A stretch of 64,000 nt of DNA from G963663495 sp963663495 (GTDB lineage Bacteria; Bacteroidota; Rhodothermia; Rhodothermales; Bin80): the NCBI GenBank assembly GCA_963663495.1, contig OY760427.1:5084001-5148000 (forward strand). Direction: 5' to 3'. The position numbers were made by a program, and so were the translations under genes. Positions 28,693 through 38,438 of the stretch are shown in pieces. The notes beneath the pieces are model-generated. The model was not told the DNA's origin, did not search any database, and saw only the letters and a program-made list of their open reading frames with translations. Position 1 is the first letter of the stretch. Each line of letters begins with the position of its first letter.

Positions 28693-28827
28693 GATAAGAT
28701 CGTTATGCTACTTCTGCCTACAGCCCACATGGCTTGCTTAACAAGGGATCGTCTGTTGGGTCAGTCAGCATGTTGTGTTATGGTTTTGTGGGGCAGCAGA
28801 GCGGATCCAGGTAGTTAAGATTAGGTG
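28693..28827 (+). repeat. Conserved 3' flank of the array, copy 3, with uninterrupted ISNCY target
   Basis: This is the trailer after paralogue 3. It is identical by eye to the trailer after paralogue 4 (35924-36048) except that it has no IS. GGTAGTTAAGATTAGG near 28812-28827 is therefore the empty site for the ISNCY insertion at 36049 and for the tnpB-element insertion at 11085. Bases 28828-28876 continue as part of the duplicated unit and hold nothing recognisable. Confidence 0.8.
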
Positions 28828-28876
28828 CATGTTGGTGGCTGGGTGCACATTCTTGTGCCGATCGGTTTCTTGGAGC

Positions 28877-28964
28877 GTGCTTGCCAGAAAAAGGCATGAT
28901 GGCTGAGACACGGCAAGACAACGCCGTTGAATACTCGTTCTATCCATCTGTAAGTGTTAGGGTT
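28877..28964 (+). mobile_element. ISNCY left-end remnant
   Basis: From GTGCTTGCCAGAAAAAGG to TATCCATCTGTAAGTGTTAGG this matches the first 90 bases or so of ISNCY copy 1 (11556-11645). It is then joined to an IS1380 tail (GCGGTCCTGCTA, 28965-28976). No transposase remains. It is a relic carried along in the duplicated unit. Confidence 0.75.
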
Positions 28965-28976
28965 GCGGTCCTGCTA

Positions 28977-29293
28977 CCTCCATACAATAGTAACGCCCCT
29001 GGTAACGGTCTGTAAACGCCTCCTATCCATTACGCTTCAGCTTGCCCACCGCAGCGCTCTCAGCGAATCCGTCTGCAGCCGCGGCACGCTCCCACTGGCG
29101 CAATGCGCCTGCTTCAGGCCTTCCGAACCGCCTCACAATTGTTCGAATACGCAGACCATACCTGTCTGCCCGTAAGGCGATATAATGGGGAATAACATAA
29201 TTGCCGATTAGATTTTCTGCCAGTATTGCCAAACAATTATTCCAAGATTGTGTAGAATGTTGTGAACATGGGGAGGTGGCGCCACGCAAGAGG
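28977..29293 (+). promoter_or_regulatory. Leader of giant gene 4
   Basis: This is identical by eye to the leader at 38122-38438 apart from scattered bases, and similar to 23333-23652. The end reads GCCAAACAATTATTCC, TGTAGAATGTTGTGAACATGG, GCAAGAGG and then the ATG at 29294. An upstream in-frame ATG at 29201 would add 31 residues without signal-peptide character, so I place the start at 29294. Confidence 0.4.
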
Positions 29294-32200
29294 ATGGGTA
29301 AAGTAAAGATGCTGTTACACGCCTGCTCTTGTAGGGCGGCATTTGTTGCTGTCGGGATGCTCGGTGCGGCGGCTGTACCGCATGTGGTTAGTCAGACATT
29401 GGAAGGAATCCACACCGGAGTCGCCCAACCACTGCAGGGTCAGGCACGGATCAATCCGCACGCGGATGAAAGCCGCAGAGATGTAGCGTGGCACTTGAGA
29501 GAAGCGCAGGTATCCGACACGTTAGAGGCGGAATGTGTAAGCAATCTGGAGGAAGCGGACGGTGTTGCGGCGCTTTGTACTGCGCTCGGAGGATGGCTAC
29601 CGTACACACATGCATGGGCCTCAGGGCGCCGGTTCGTGGCCGCAGCTGATCACACAACGGGGTTTTCCGGTTTCGACGGGGTGCATTCTCAGGCAGCATT
29701 TGATCCAAAGCAGGAAGGCTTGGCAGGATTCGGTGAGCGGGTCATCCGTGCCCCGGATGCTGGCCTGCTGGACCAGGACATTCGTATGGAGGTTAGCATC
29801 ACCGCCTCCGAAAGACACGCAGAGACCGACGCGCTTGCCGCGCAATCTTTACAGCGATGTACTGTTCCAGGGGGGCGGGGTGTTCTCGTTTACTGTTTCG
29901 AAGGTGGCGGACCGTATACGGTTAACGTTGTGATTAAATTGCGCAAACCTGCTAACCACGACCACGAATTCAAGATATCGTATTACGGTGGTTCTGCGAC
30001 GGAAGGTGAGATTAATGACGGCGTGCCGGTGCCCTCGGATACTGATTTTCAACGTATCGATCCATTCACGATAACAATTCGTCAGGGATACACGAGAGGC
30101 AGTAATTCCTTCTTGCTGGAGTTGTACGATGATAGCGACACAGAAATGGATGAGACAATCGACCTGATTTACCACCGCGTGGACACACCGACTCCTGTTC
30201 CAGTGGGTAAATTCAGGTATTACATACTGGATGACGATTCGTCCTATCTGTTCTTTAGAAAGGGTACGAACCATGTGTCCGAGTGCGATGGTTATGTATC
30301 GGTGCCGATCGTCCTTGTGGGACAATCCGATCAGGAAGTCACGGTCGATTTTTCGACGGAAAGTTATGAGTATTTTTTAATGTATCGTGCAACGCCAGAT
30401 GCGGATTACACGCCCGTGGATTCAACGCTCACATTCAGTCCCGGCGAAACAGAAAAGATTGTAAAAATTGACATAGCTGCGGATGAGATACCCGAGCATC
30501 CCCTTGAGCACTTCCCGGTGGCGATGGCGAATCCCGTGAATGCCCGGCTTATTTCCCCGATTTCAATTATAGACTTGACCCACGCACTCGTAAGAATTCA
30601 TGACGAGAGTTGCCTACCTCCATGGCAGGTTGCGGACGCTGTGGCAAATGAAGGCGATGGCACGATTGACTTTGATGTCAAGTGGCCTGGTTTCAGCGGT
30701 AACGATGAGCGGATATACTACAAGACCATCAATGGTACTGCTACAGCAGGGCAGGATTACGAGGCGAAAACAGACTTCATAACGTTCTCTACGCTGAACT
30801 CAACCGGGAGTGTCAGCAAGGAAACAATCTCAATTAACATAATTGATGATCTTCTTGTAGAGCCCGACATGGAGCACTTTTCCGTAAGGCTTTGGAGTCA
30901 GACATCTCCAGCCCTCATGGCAATGGCTAAGGGTACAATTGAGGACGACGATGGTGTGCCGGTGGTTTCGATTGATGGCGGACCGGATGTGACCGAGGGA
31001 GAGGGAGCTACCTTCACCATCACAGCAAATCCAGTCCCGACCACTACTGTGACGATCACACTTGAGGTCGCACAGTCAGGAGATTATGTAGCTGTCGGTG
31101 ATTTGGGCACGAAGATGGTAGACATAGGCACGAGCGGCACGAAAACGTACACGGTGGGCACCATATCGGACAATGTGGACGAGCCACCCGGCTCGGTAAC
31201 GGTAACGTTGAAGAATGGTGCAGGGTACACGGTGGCTGCCTCGCCTGACGATGAGGCCAGCATAAACGTGGCAGACGACGACACACCGGAACTGGTGCTG
31301 AGCCCGTCAAGCCTTGAAATTCCGGAAGGGAGTACCGGTTCTTATACGGTGAAACTTGCCGCACAGCCGACGGGCACCGTGACCGTGAACATCACTGGAA
31401 ATGCAGATACAGACCTGAAACCAAATGAGAACACACTGACCTTCACGGCCGCTGCTTGGAGTACTGCGCAGTTAGTCACCGTAACAGCGGAGCATGATGA
31501 CGACGCTACTAACGACGCTGCAACACTTGCGCACACCGCTTCTGGCGGGGGCTACGGATCGGTGAGCAGGGATTTACCTGTGACGGTGACAGACGACGAC
31601 ACACCGGAACTGGTGCTGAGCCCGTCAAGCCTTGAAATTCCGGAAGGGAGTACCGGTTCTTATACGGTGAAGCTTGCTACACAGCCGACCGGCACCGTGA
31701 CCGTGAACATCACTGGATATGCAGGTACAGACCTGAAACCAAATGAGAACACACTGACCTTCACGGCCGCTGCTTGGAGTACTGCGCAGTTAGTCACCGT
31801 GACAGCGGAGCATGATGACGACGCTACTAACGACGCTGCAACACTTGCGCACACCGCTTCTGGCGGGGGCTACGGATCAGTGAGCAGGGATTTACCTGTG
31901 ACGGTGACAGATGACGACACGCCGGGGTTACGAATTGAGCCGATTACTTTAGCCGTGCTTGAAGGGGCGTCGGGCATATACCGCGTAGCACTGGAGACAG
32001 AACCGACCGGTACAGTGACGGTGACTATTGGAAGCGACAATAGCGACGTGACGATGGTCGGTACTCCGCTGACATTCACTGCCGGTGATTGGGATTCGAA
32101 ACAGACGGTAACGGTGCGTGCGGCGGAAGACGCAGACACGGACGACGACATTGCTGTGCTCACGCACACTGCATCGGGAGGGGATTATGATTCCGTGGCA

Positions 32201-35200
32201 GGGCCTGCTGTCACGGTGACGGTGAAGGACGATGATCCGGTGGCAGGGTTGGTGGTATCGCCCACTTACCTTTCGGTGACAGAGGGGGCGGAAGAGCATT
32301 TTTCGGTACGGCTACTCGCGGAACCCACGCAGGCGGTCAATGTGGGGATCACGGGCGATGCGGGAACAGGATTAGGGGTAAGCCCGACTATGCTGCGGTT
32401 TACATCGGAGAATTGGAGCAGGCCTATTACGGTGATAGTCCGTGCGGAGGAGGACGACGATGTGATGGATGCAAGTGTACAGCTCACCCTTGCAGCATCC
32501 GGGGGTGTGTATGATGGTGAGACAGAGGATGTGGACATAGATATACGAGACAATGACGTAGCAGGGATCGTGCTGGCACCTGCCGGTCTTACGGTACCGG
32601 AAGGGGGCGAAGCATCCTATACGGTGAGGCTGTCAGCGGAGCCATCGGGCGCGGTAACAGTGGAGATTGAAACCTACTCCGAGACGGATGTGACGCCGAA
32701 CATGACTGTGCTGACATTCACGGGTGATGATTGGCATTCTGCGCAGGCGGTAGCCATACGTGCAAATGAGGACGACGACACGGTCAATGGCAGTGCTACG
32801 CTGACACACCGGGCGTCGGGTGCTGGCTACGATGGTGTTACGGAGGACTTATTAGTCACAGTGTTGGATGATGACGAGGCAGGACTGGTGATCACCCCGA
32901 GAACATTATCGCTGAACGAGGGGGCAGCAGGCAAAATCTTTACGGTGCGGCTCGCCTCTCCACCAACAGGTCAAGTGACTGTATTCGCCAGCGCAGAACC
33001 TGTACTGAACGGTAAGGTGTCCGTCAGTCTGCGGAGTTTGACTTTCAACCCTACGGACTGGAAAACGGACCAGACGGTCACGGTGTCAGCATTGAACGAT
33101 GCGGACTACGATGACGAGACCGGAGAGATACAGTTGTCAGCGAGTGGTGGTGGCTACGATGGAGTATCCGGGAATGTAGAGGTAGGGATTCGAGACGATG
33201 ATGTGCTGCCGCTTGTGCGTGTGTTGTCGGATGTACGGGTAGGAGAAGGCGCAGGTACGGCAGAGTTTCGGGTGGGGTTAAGCGGAGAGACCACCAGCGT
33301 TGTTACGGTCGGTTACCGTTCGCAGGATGTCACAGCGACAGCGGGTGCGGATTACCAGCATACAGGTGGGGTGCTCACATTCGAAGCAGGTGAGCTTGAG
33401 AAACGGATATTGGTGCAGATCATTGATGACGCATTGCACGAGGACGAAGAGGTTTTCGTGCTGGAGCTGGCGGACGCACAGGGCGCGGAGCTGGGCATGG
33501 CAACAAGCCGTGCCACCATCTTGGACGACGATTCTGAGCCGACCGTTGGCATAACACCAGCGGTGTATGTACGGGAAGGGGGTATAGCAAATGTATACAT
33601 CAGTCTCAGTAACGCAAGCACGAAGCCTGTTACAGTCTCGTATAGTACAAATGATATGACAGCGTCAGCCGGAGATGACTACGAAGCAGCGAGCGGCGGA
33701 TCGGTGACGATTGAGCCTGGTAGTATGGACGCCGTGGTAGCAATACGTACAACAGATGACGCAGTCCACGAAGGAAGGGAGGTATTTGTCGTGCAGCTTG
33801 ACGGAGGCGGCCAATCCAAGGTGACGATACTGGACAATGATCGTCTGCCACAGCTCTCCATAGGCGATGTGACAGTATCAGAGGATGGAGGGCGTGCGAA
33901 GCTTGCAGTGTCGCTGAGTGGTACGAGCGCGGTGCGTGTAGGGGTGGCATATGCCACGTATGACGATACGGCCAAGGCGGGGGCGGACTACGAGCGCACG
34001 CTTGGCACGCTGGTGTTTGCACCGGGGGAGACGGTGAGGAATGTATGGGTACCGGTAGCGCGTGATGATGTGGAGGAGGAAGACGAGGGATTGGTAGTAA
34101 GGCTGAGTACTCCGGAGCATGCCGTGCTGTTGGATGCGGAGGGAGATGTGACGATTAAGGATGATCCGATAGAGGTCAGCATCCATGATGGTACAGGGAC
34201 AGAGAGTTCGGAGGAACTGGTGATGGCGGTGCGGCTGAATTATGGTAGCACCAAGGTGGTATCGGTGCAGTTTGCGGTGACAGGAGGCACGGCGACATCG
34301 GATGTGGACTACGAGGCGACGCAAGGGCTGGTGGTATTTGAGACCGGCAGTACGGAGGCGCAAGTAAGGATCCCGCTGATAGATGACGACTTGCAGGAAG
34401 GAAACGAAACGATAGAGGTGACGCTGTCGAATCCGGCCAATGCGCAAATCGGGCAGGCGATGGCAACGGGCACGATCGTGGATGATGAGACTACGCCGGG
34501 AGTGCAGGTGCGAGCCATTGCGGTGTCGCAGAGCGAGGTGGTGTTTGCGGTGGGACTGCTGGCACCTGTGGCAGAGCGGTTGACGGGCCGTTACCGTACG
34601 GTAGACGGCACGGCATGGGCGGGAGAGGACTACGAGCGCATGGAGGGGGTGCTGGAGTTTGGGCCTGGGGAGACAAGAAAAGATGTGCGAGTGCAGTTAC
34701 TGCGTGCTCAAAGTAGCGGGGAGGCGTTTGCGCTGATGGTGGAGTTAGGGGATGAGATGGTCCGAGAGGAGGTGGTATTGGGGTCGGAGGATACGGGAAA
34801 CCGTGCGCGATTGGGCCGGAGTGTGGCGGTGCATATAGTGGAGGCGGTATCGGAGCGTATGGAGGGATCATTGGTGGGATGTATGCCGAGGCCGTTCCCT
34901 GGTCAGCGGGTACGGGCGTCGCATTTATTGTCGGGCTGTGGCATGCAGGCAAGTAGAGACCGGCTAAGTGTATGGGGTCGTGGTGCGTACAGCAGGTTGC
35001 AGAGCGGCGGGGTATCGGGTGCGGATGTGGTGACGGCGTCATTGGGAGCGGACTACAATGCGGGAGGTCGCTGGCTGATGGGGATGGTGGTATCGCGCAG
35101 TGAGGCATTGGAGGAGGAGGGAACGCTACTGCAGATGACGGGCTGGTATCCGTATGTGCGCTACGGGGGTTTGCGTCACAGTGTGTGGGGGTTGGCAGGA

Positions 35201-35923
35201 GCAGGACGGGGAGCAGTGGAGGAAGCAGCGGACACGGGAATGCGCATGATGGCAGCGGGAGTGGGCGGCACGCTGGTACGCCGGGCGGGTGCGCGGCTGG
35301 GGTACGAGGCGGACGGGTTCTGGCTGGGGATGGATGGAGGGATTGGGGTGAGCCGTGTTCGCGCGGGTCTGGAGGGATCGGTGATGTTGCAGGACATCTT
35401 GGAGCCGTACGTGGAGGCTGCGATCTTGCACAGCGGCGGGGATGCGGAGAGAGGAATGGGAATGGAGGCAGGCGGAGGATTACGGGTGCGGATGGGGATG
35501 TTGCATGCGGAGGTGATGTCAAGGCGTCTGGTGTTGCATCGGGAGGATGACTACGGGGAGTGGGGATATTCGGGCATGGTGCGCTATGGAGGACTAGAGG
35601 GATTGGGAGCGCAGGTGCGACCGACCTGGGGTGGTACGCATGTGGGGACGCTATGGCAGGCGGAGCGTCCGTGGGAAGTGTATCCGTCGGATCGTCGGAT
35701 GGAGTTGGAGGTAGGATACGGCTCGCGTGTTCACAGGCGCAGCGTGCTGCGGCCGCATGTGGGTATGGGGCTGCGCGACAGAGGCAGGGACTACCGCATA
35801 GGAGCGGGAGTACAGGGGCGCACGGGGTTAGGGTTCAGTGTGAGTGGTTTGGCGATGGAGCACATCGCGCCGTACCGCCCGGTGAGCTACGGCGTGACCG
35901 CGAGCGGTTACGTGCGTTGGTGA
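29294..35923 (+). CDS. Giant Calx-beta repeat surface protein with autotransporter-like barrel, paralogue 4
   Basis: 2209 aa. Signal peptide to about 35, N-terminal region of the paralogue 3 type, a variable domain near residues 318-440, the PPWQVADAVANEG Calx-beta domain, another Calx-beta domain, six 106-aa repeats (666-1303), five Calx-beta domains and the barrel (1887-2209). The barrel and trailer are almost identical to those of paralogue 3, at an exact 7,231-bp offset. The first 1,800 or so residues are nearly identical to paralogue 5 except for the variable domain and a patch near 31110-31270. Acidic DDD/DND motifs at domain ends suggest calcium binding. The start is chosen by alignment with paralogue 3 and by the signal peptide. 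Confidence 0.82.
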   Translation: MGKVKMLLHACSCRAAFVAVGMLGAAAVPHVVSQTLEGIHTGVAQPLQGQARINPHADESRRDVAWHLREAQVSDTLEAECVSNLEEADGVAALCTALGGWLPYTHAWASGRRFVAAADHTTGFSGFDGVHSQAAFDPKQEGLAGFGERVIRAPDAGLLDQDIRMEVSITASERHAETDALAAQSLQRCTVPGGRGVLVYCFEGGGPYTVNVVIKLRKPANHDHEFKISYYGGSATEGEINDGVPVPSDTDFQRIDPFTITIRQGYTRGSNSFLLELYDDSDTEMDETIDLIYHRVDTPTPVPVGKFRYYILDDDSSYLFFRKGTNHVSECDGYVSVPIVLVGQSDQEVTVDFSTESYEYFLMYRATPDADYTPVDSTLTFSPGETEKIVKIDIAADEIPEHPLEHFPVAMANPVNARLISPISIIDLTHALVRIHDESCLPPWQVADAVANEGDGTIDFDVKWPGFSGNDERIYYKTINGTATAGQDYEAKTDFITFSTLNSTGSVSKETISINIIDDLLVEPDMEHFSVRLWSQTSPALMAMAKGTIEDDDGVPVVSIDGGPDVTEGEGATFTITANPVPTTTVTITLEVAQSGDYVAVGDLGTKMVDIGTSGTKTYTVGTISDNVDEPPGSVTVTLKNGAGYTVAASPDDEASINVADDDTPELVLSPSSLEIPEGSTGSYTVKLAAQPTGTVTVNITGNADTDLKPNENTLTFTAAAWSTAQLVTVTAEHDDDATNDAATLAHTASGGGYGSVSRDLPVTVTDDDTPELVLSPSSLEIPEGSTGSYTVKLATQPTGTVTVNITGYAGTDLKPNENTLTFTAAAWSTAQLVTVTAEHDDDATNDAATLAHTASGGGYGSVSRDLPVTVTDDDTPGLRIEPITLAVLEGASGIYRVALETEPTGTVTVTIGSDNSDVTMVGTPLTFTAGDWDSKQTVTVRAAEDADTDDDIAVLTHTASGGDYDSVAGPAVTVTVKDDDPVAGLVVSPTYLSVTEGAEEHFSVRLLAEPTQAVNVGITGDAGTGLGVSPTMLRFTSENWSRPITVIVRAEEDDDVMDASVQLTLAASGGVYDGETEDVDIDIRDNDVAGIVLAPAGLTVPEGGEASYTVRLSAEPSGAVTVEIETYSETDVTPNMTVLTFTGDDWHSAQAVAIRANEDDDTVNGSATLTHRASGAGYDGVTEDLLVTVLDDDEAGLVITPRTLSLNEGAAGKIFTVRLASPPTGQVTVFASAEPVLNGKVSVSLRSLTFNPTDWKTDQTVTVSALNDADYDDETGEIQLSASGGGYDGVSGNVEVGIRDDDVLPLVRVLSDVRVGEGAGTAEFRVGLSGETTSVVTVGYRSQDVTATAGADYQHTGGVLTFEAGELEKRILVQIIDDALHEDEEVFVLELADAQGAELGMATSRATILDDDSEPTVGITPAVYVREGGIANVYISLSNASTKPVTVSYSTNDMTASAGDDYEAASGGSVTIEPGSMDAVVAIRTTDDAVHEGREVFVVQLDGGGQSKVTILDNDRLPQLSIGDVTVSEDGGRAKLAVSLSGTSAVRVGVAYATYDDTAKAGADYERTLGTLVFAPGETVRNVWVPVARDDVEEEDEGLVVRLSTPEHAVLLDAEGDVTIKDDPIEVSIHDGTGTESSEELVMAVRLNYGSTKVVSVQFAVTGGTATSDVDYEATQGLVVFETGSTEAQVRIPLIDDDLQEGNETIEVTLSNPANAQIGQAMATGTIVDDETTPGVQVRAIAVSQSEVVFAVGLLAPVAERLTGRYRTVDGTAWAGEDYERMEGVLEFGPGETRKDVRVQLLRAQSSGEAFALMVELGDEMVREEVVLGSEDTGNRARLGRSVAVHIVEAVSERMEGSLVGCMPRPFPGQRVRASHLLSGCGMQASRDRLSVWGRGAYSRLQSGGVSGADVVTASLGADYNAGGRWLMGMVVSRSEALEEEGTLLQMTGWYPYVRYGGLRHSVWGLAGAGRGAVEEAADTGMRMMAAGVGGTLVRRAGARLGYEADGFWLGMDGGIGVSRVRAGLEGSVMLQDILEPYVEAAILHSGGDAERGMGMEAGGGLRVRMGMLHAEVMSRRLVLHREDDYGEWGYSGMVRYGGLEGLGAQVRPTWGGTHVGTLWQAERPWEVYPSDRRMELEVGYGSRVHRRSVLRPHVGMGLRDRGRDYRIGAGVQGRTGLGFSVSGLAMEHIAPYRPVSYGVTASGYVRW
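31289..33200 (+). repeat. Six tandem repeats of about 318 bp in paralogue 4
   Basis: Units start near 31289, 31607, 31925, 32243, 32564 and 32879. The first two units are nearly identical, including HTASGGGYGSVSRDLP; the others have diverged. The block corresponds to the five units that paralogue 3 lacks plus the one it keeps in chimeric form. Confidence 0.85.
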
Positions 35924-36048
35924 GATAAGATCGTTATGCTACTTCTGCCTACAGCCCACATGGCTTGCTTAACAAGGGATCGTCTGTTGGGTCAGTCAGC
36001 ATGTTGTGTTATGGTTTTGTGGGGCAGCAGAGCGGATCCAGGTAGTTA

Positions 36049-37956
36049 GTGCTTGTCAGAAAATGCCATTTTCTTGACTGACTTGGACCCCCGAATGATT
36101 ATGGAATCCGAATTCTGTTGTCTTGGGACAGGTCAAAGCGGGGTTTGTCCTCATTGACGCGGTCTATTCTGATGTTGGGAGCCCAAATTCTTGGTGTCAA
36201 GGTGCCCACGAGCGACGGGAAGAGATACGTCGCCGCCGCCCGCCACAGGCTACTTGAATTTGCAACTAAGTTCGGTTGAAGAAACCGCTACGCCGCGCGC
36301 TTGCGGGCGGCGTGCCACCGTATTTTCCGCCTCTCCTTATTTCGCAGTATCAGCCCAAGGCGGTGCACGTTGGTCGCTACTACTACCAGGGCGACCGTTC
36401 GGACAAATCCTTCCTCGCCATGGGTTCGAATCAGAGATAGCCCCCGCTGATTCAAGTTGTTGATCGCAGACTCTATGGCAGGATGCTGACGACGGGCCTC
36501 AACAAAGTCCGGCGCCTGCTCTCTCTCCTTATCCTCCTTGGTGCGACCGCCCTTCTTCGGCATCGCATTCAGATCCAATAGCTCATCCAACCTCTCGCGG
36601 TTGCTCGGGGAGTAAAAGCCCCGGTCCATACTGCACGAGACCAGCGACGGATTCCGCCGCTTCGCTCTCTCCATAAACGGCACAATCATGTCCGAGTCCA
36701 CCCCCTTTCGCACCACCTCATGCTGCACGATGAACTGGTGCTGATCTTCCATTGAGGTTACCATCATCCCCAGCTCTGCCTGCACTCCGGCCTTACCTTT
36801 GTTCTTCCACTGAACGTGAGACTCGTGGATAGAAAAGACCTTCTCTTCATGCGGAATCACTTCGCCCAATATCAGACGCCTATGTACTTGATCTACCTGC
36901 CTTTGCGCATGCCCCAAATAGTGTAGGACCTTGTCATGCGGTATCCCGGCCGCCTTCAGGGTGTCCACACTTGCCTCTGCGCGGAGAACCAGCGTCCGGC
37001 ACAAGGCAAGATACCTTTTCACCTTCGTCGTATCGCGCCATTGACGACGGGTACGCACGCTGTAGTAGAGCTCCTGTACTTTATTCGCCAAACACTTGTG
37101 CTTGCGCCAGCCTGGAATTTCAGGGGCATTACAAGCGCGATGCGCCTCCCGAACCATACAGTGCACGGCATCCCACAGCAGGCCAACATCCGTCGGCCAG
37201 TCCACATGGGCCTTGGCAACAGACGAATCCACCCTGCACCGAAGCGGATCCCCCGGCGATACTCCTAACTCGCGGTGCCCGCAAGCCACCACTGCCTCGC
37301 TGATCTCCTCCAGGACTTCCTCTGTAAGAAGACTTACGTTATCCACGAGGGTCTGTACATGATAGGTGGTATCGTCACCAAACTCCGAATGTCCCAACAT
37401 CATACGCACGTCGCTGTGACGGGCCGCCAGATTGCCCAAGCGGTCGAAATCGCAATCGATGGCCATCTTCAATACGCCCAGAACAAAGATGCGCCATAGC
37501 GACATCCCCGGACGGCCCCGTTGCAGGTCCGTGTCTGGAAGCAGTCGCTTTTCCAGGATCTCGAAGATCTTGGTGCGGGCGGTATCGTCCATATACAAAC
37601 CCTGTAGCCCGCGTAGCACGGCGGGAATGTCGTCTCGACTCTTGGGATTGAATCGGATCTCCTCAATGGGGACCTGTCCTAGCTGAAACTGCGTATCCTC
37701 CACTAAGCGCATGTTGTTGTTAGGCGGAATATGGGAGCAAAAAGGAGCAAGAGGTGGCAAATACGCCGTATTTTGCTTGAAAAGCCGCGAATCTGCCAGA
37801 CATTCGGAGAAACAGCCGATGGAGAAAGGTTGCGAAGAATTGGATTTAGTGGCCGCATAACCGTATGTCAGGGAAAGACTTGCAAAAATATGCAACCCAC
37901 TACGGTGGTCCTTGTTCTGCCCCCGGTGCACATTAATGCCTTTTTCTGACAAGCAC
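36049..37956 (-). mobile_element. ISNCY-type insertion sequence, copy 2, intact
   Basis: The ends are GTGCTTGTCAGAAAA at 36049 and the inverted TTTTTCTGACAAGCAC ending at 37956. A perfect 6-bp duplication TAGTTA flanks it (36043-36048, 37957-37962). The empty site is seen in the duplicated trailer near 28815. The length is 1,908 bp. It inserted after the 7.2-kb duplication, since only one of the two trailers has it. It carries one intact transposase gene. Confidence 0.92.
36288..37712 (-). CDS. ISNCY-family transposase
   Basis: 474 aa from the ATG at 37712 (MRLVEDTQFQLGQ), the start shared with copy 1; a frame reaching 37952 would add 80 unrelated residues. Domains: an N-terminal region with QRGRPGMSLWRIFVLGV and HSEFG.TTYHVQTLVDNVS, typical of the family, then a DDE-type core with RVDSSVAKAHVDWPTD, SCSMDRGFYSPSN and PAIESAINNLNQRGL, ending in a basic tail (RKRAA). 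The frame is intact and of full length, so it is probably active. Copy 1 has the same length but an amber stop. Confidence 0.9.
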   Translation of the reverse strand: MRLVEDTQFQLGQVPIEEIRFNPKSRDDIPAVLRGLQGLYMDDTARTKIFEILEKRLLPDTDLQRGRPGMSLWRIFVLGVLKMAIDCDFDRLGNLAARHSDVRMMLGHSEFGDDTTYHVQTLVDNVSLLTEEVLEEISEAVVACGHRELGVSPGDPLRCRVDSSVAKAHVDWPTDVGLLWDAVHCMVREAHRACNAPEIPGWRKHKCLANKVQELYYSVRTRRQWRDTTKVKRYLALCRTLVLRAEASVDTLKAAGIPHDKVLHYLGHAQRQVDQVHRRLILGEVIPHEEKVFSIHESHVQWKNKGKAGVQAELGMMVTSMEDQHQFIVQHEVVRKGVDSDMIVPFMERAKRRNPSLVSCSMDRGFYSPSNRERLDELLDLNAMPKKGGRTKEDKEREQAPDFVEARRQHPAIESAINNLNQRGLSLIRTHGEEGFVRTVALVVVATNVHRLGLILRNKERRKIRWHAARKRAA

Positions 37957-38021
37957 TAGTTAAGATTAGGTGCATGTTGGTGGCTGGGTGCACATTCTTG
38001 TGCCGATCGGTTTCTTGGAGC

Positions 38022-38109
38022 GTGCTTGCCAGAAAAAGGCATGATGGCTGAGACACGGCAAGACAACGCCGTTGAATACTCGTTCTATCCATCTGTAAGT
38101 GTTAGGGTT
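38022..38109 (+). mobile_element. ISNCY left-end remnant, duplicated copy
   Basis: This is the exact counterpart of 28877-28964 at the 9,145-bp offset. It was duplicated with the array unit rather than arising by a new insertion. Confidence 0.75.
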
Positions 38110-38121
38110 GCGGTCCTGCTA

Positions 38122-38438
38122 CCTCCATACAATAGTAACGCCCCTGGTAACGGTCTGTAAACGCCTCCTATCCATTACGCTTCAGCTTGCCCACCGCAGC
38201 GCTCTCAGCGAATCCGTCTGCAGCCGCGGCACGCTCCCACTGGCGCAATGCGCCTGCTTCAGGCCTTCCGAACCGCCTCACAATTGTTCGAATACGCAGA
38301 CCATACCTGTCTGCCCGTAAGGCGATATAATGGGGAATAACATAATTGCCGATTAGATTTTCTGCCAGTATTGCCAAACAATTATTCCAAGATTGTGTAG
38401 AATGTTGTGAACATGGGGAGGTGACGCCACGCAAGAGG
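38122..38438 (+). promoter_or_regulatory. Leader of giant gene 5
   Basis: This is the counterpart of 28977-29293 at the 9,145-bp offset, with very few base changes (for example GGTGACGCC against GGTGGCGCC just before the start). Any promoter in it must be shared by paralogues 4 and 5, so both are probably expressed alike unless recombination or another switch intervenes. Confidence 0.4.

Noticed and set aside
29201..29293. Longer N-termini for paralogues 4 and 5 (starts at 29201 and 38346)
   Set aside because: The extra 31 residues come from the conserved leader, are absent from paralogues 1-3, and would bury the signal peptide.
30247..30612. Diversity-generating retroelement as cause of the hypervariable patches
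   Set aside because: Changes are not restricted to adenine positions, and no reverse transcriptase or template repeat is in the window. Recombination or selection explains the pattern without it.
37713..37952. 80-residue N-terminal extension of the intact ISNCY transposase
   Set aside because: The other ISNCY copy starts at the equivalent of 37712 and the extension has no counterpart there.
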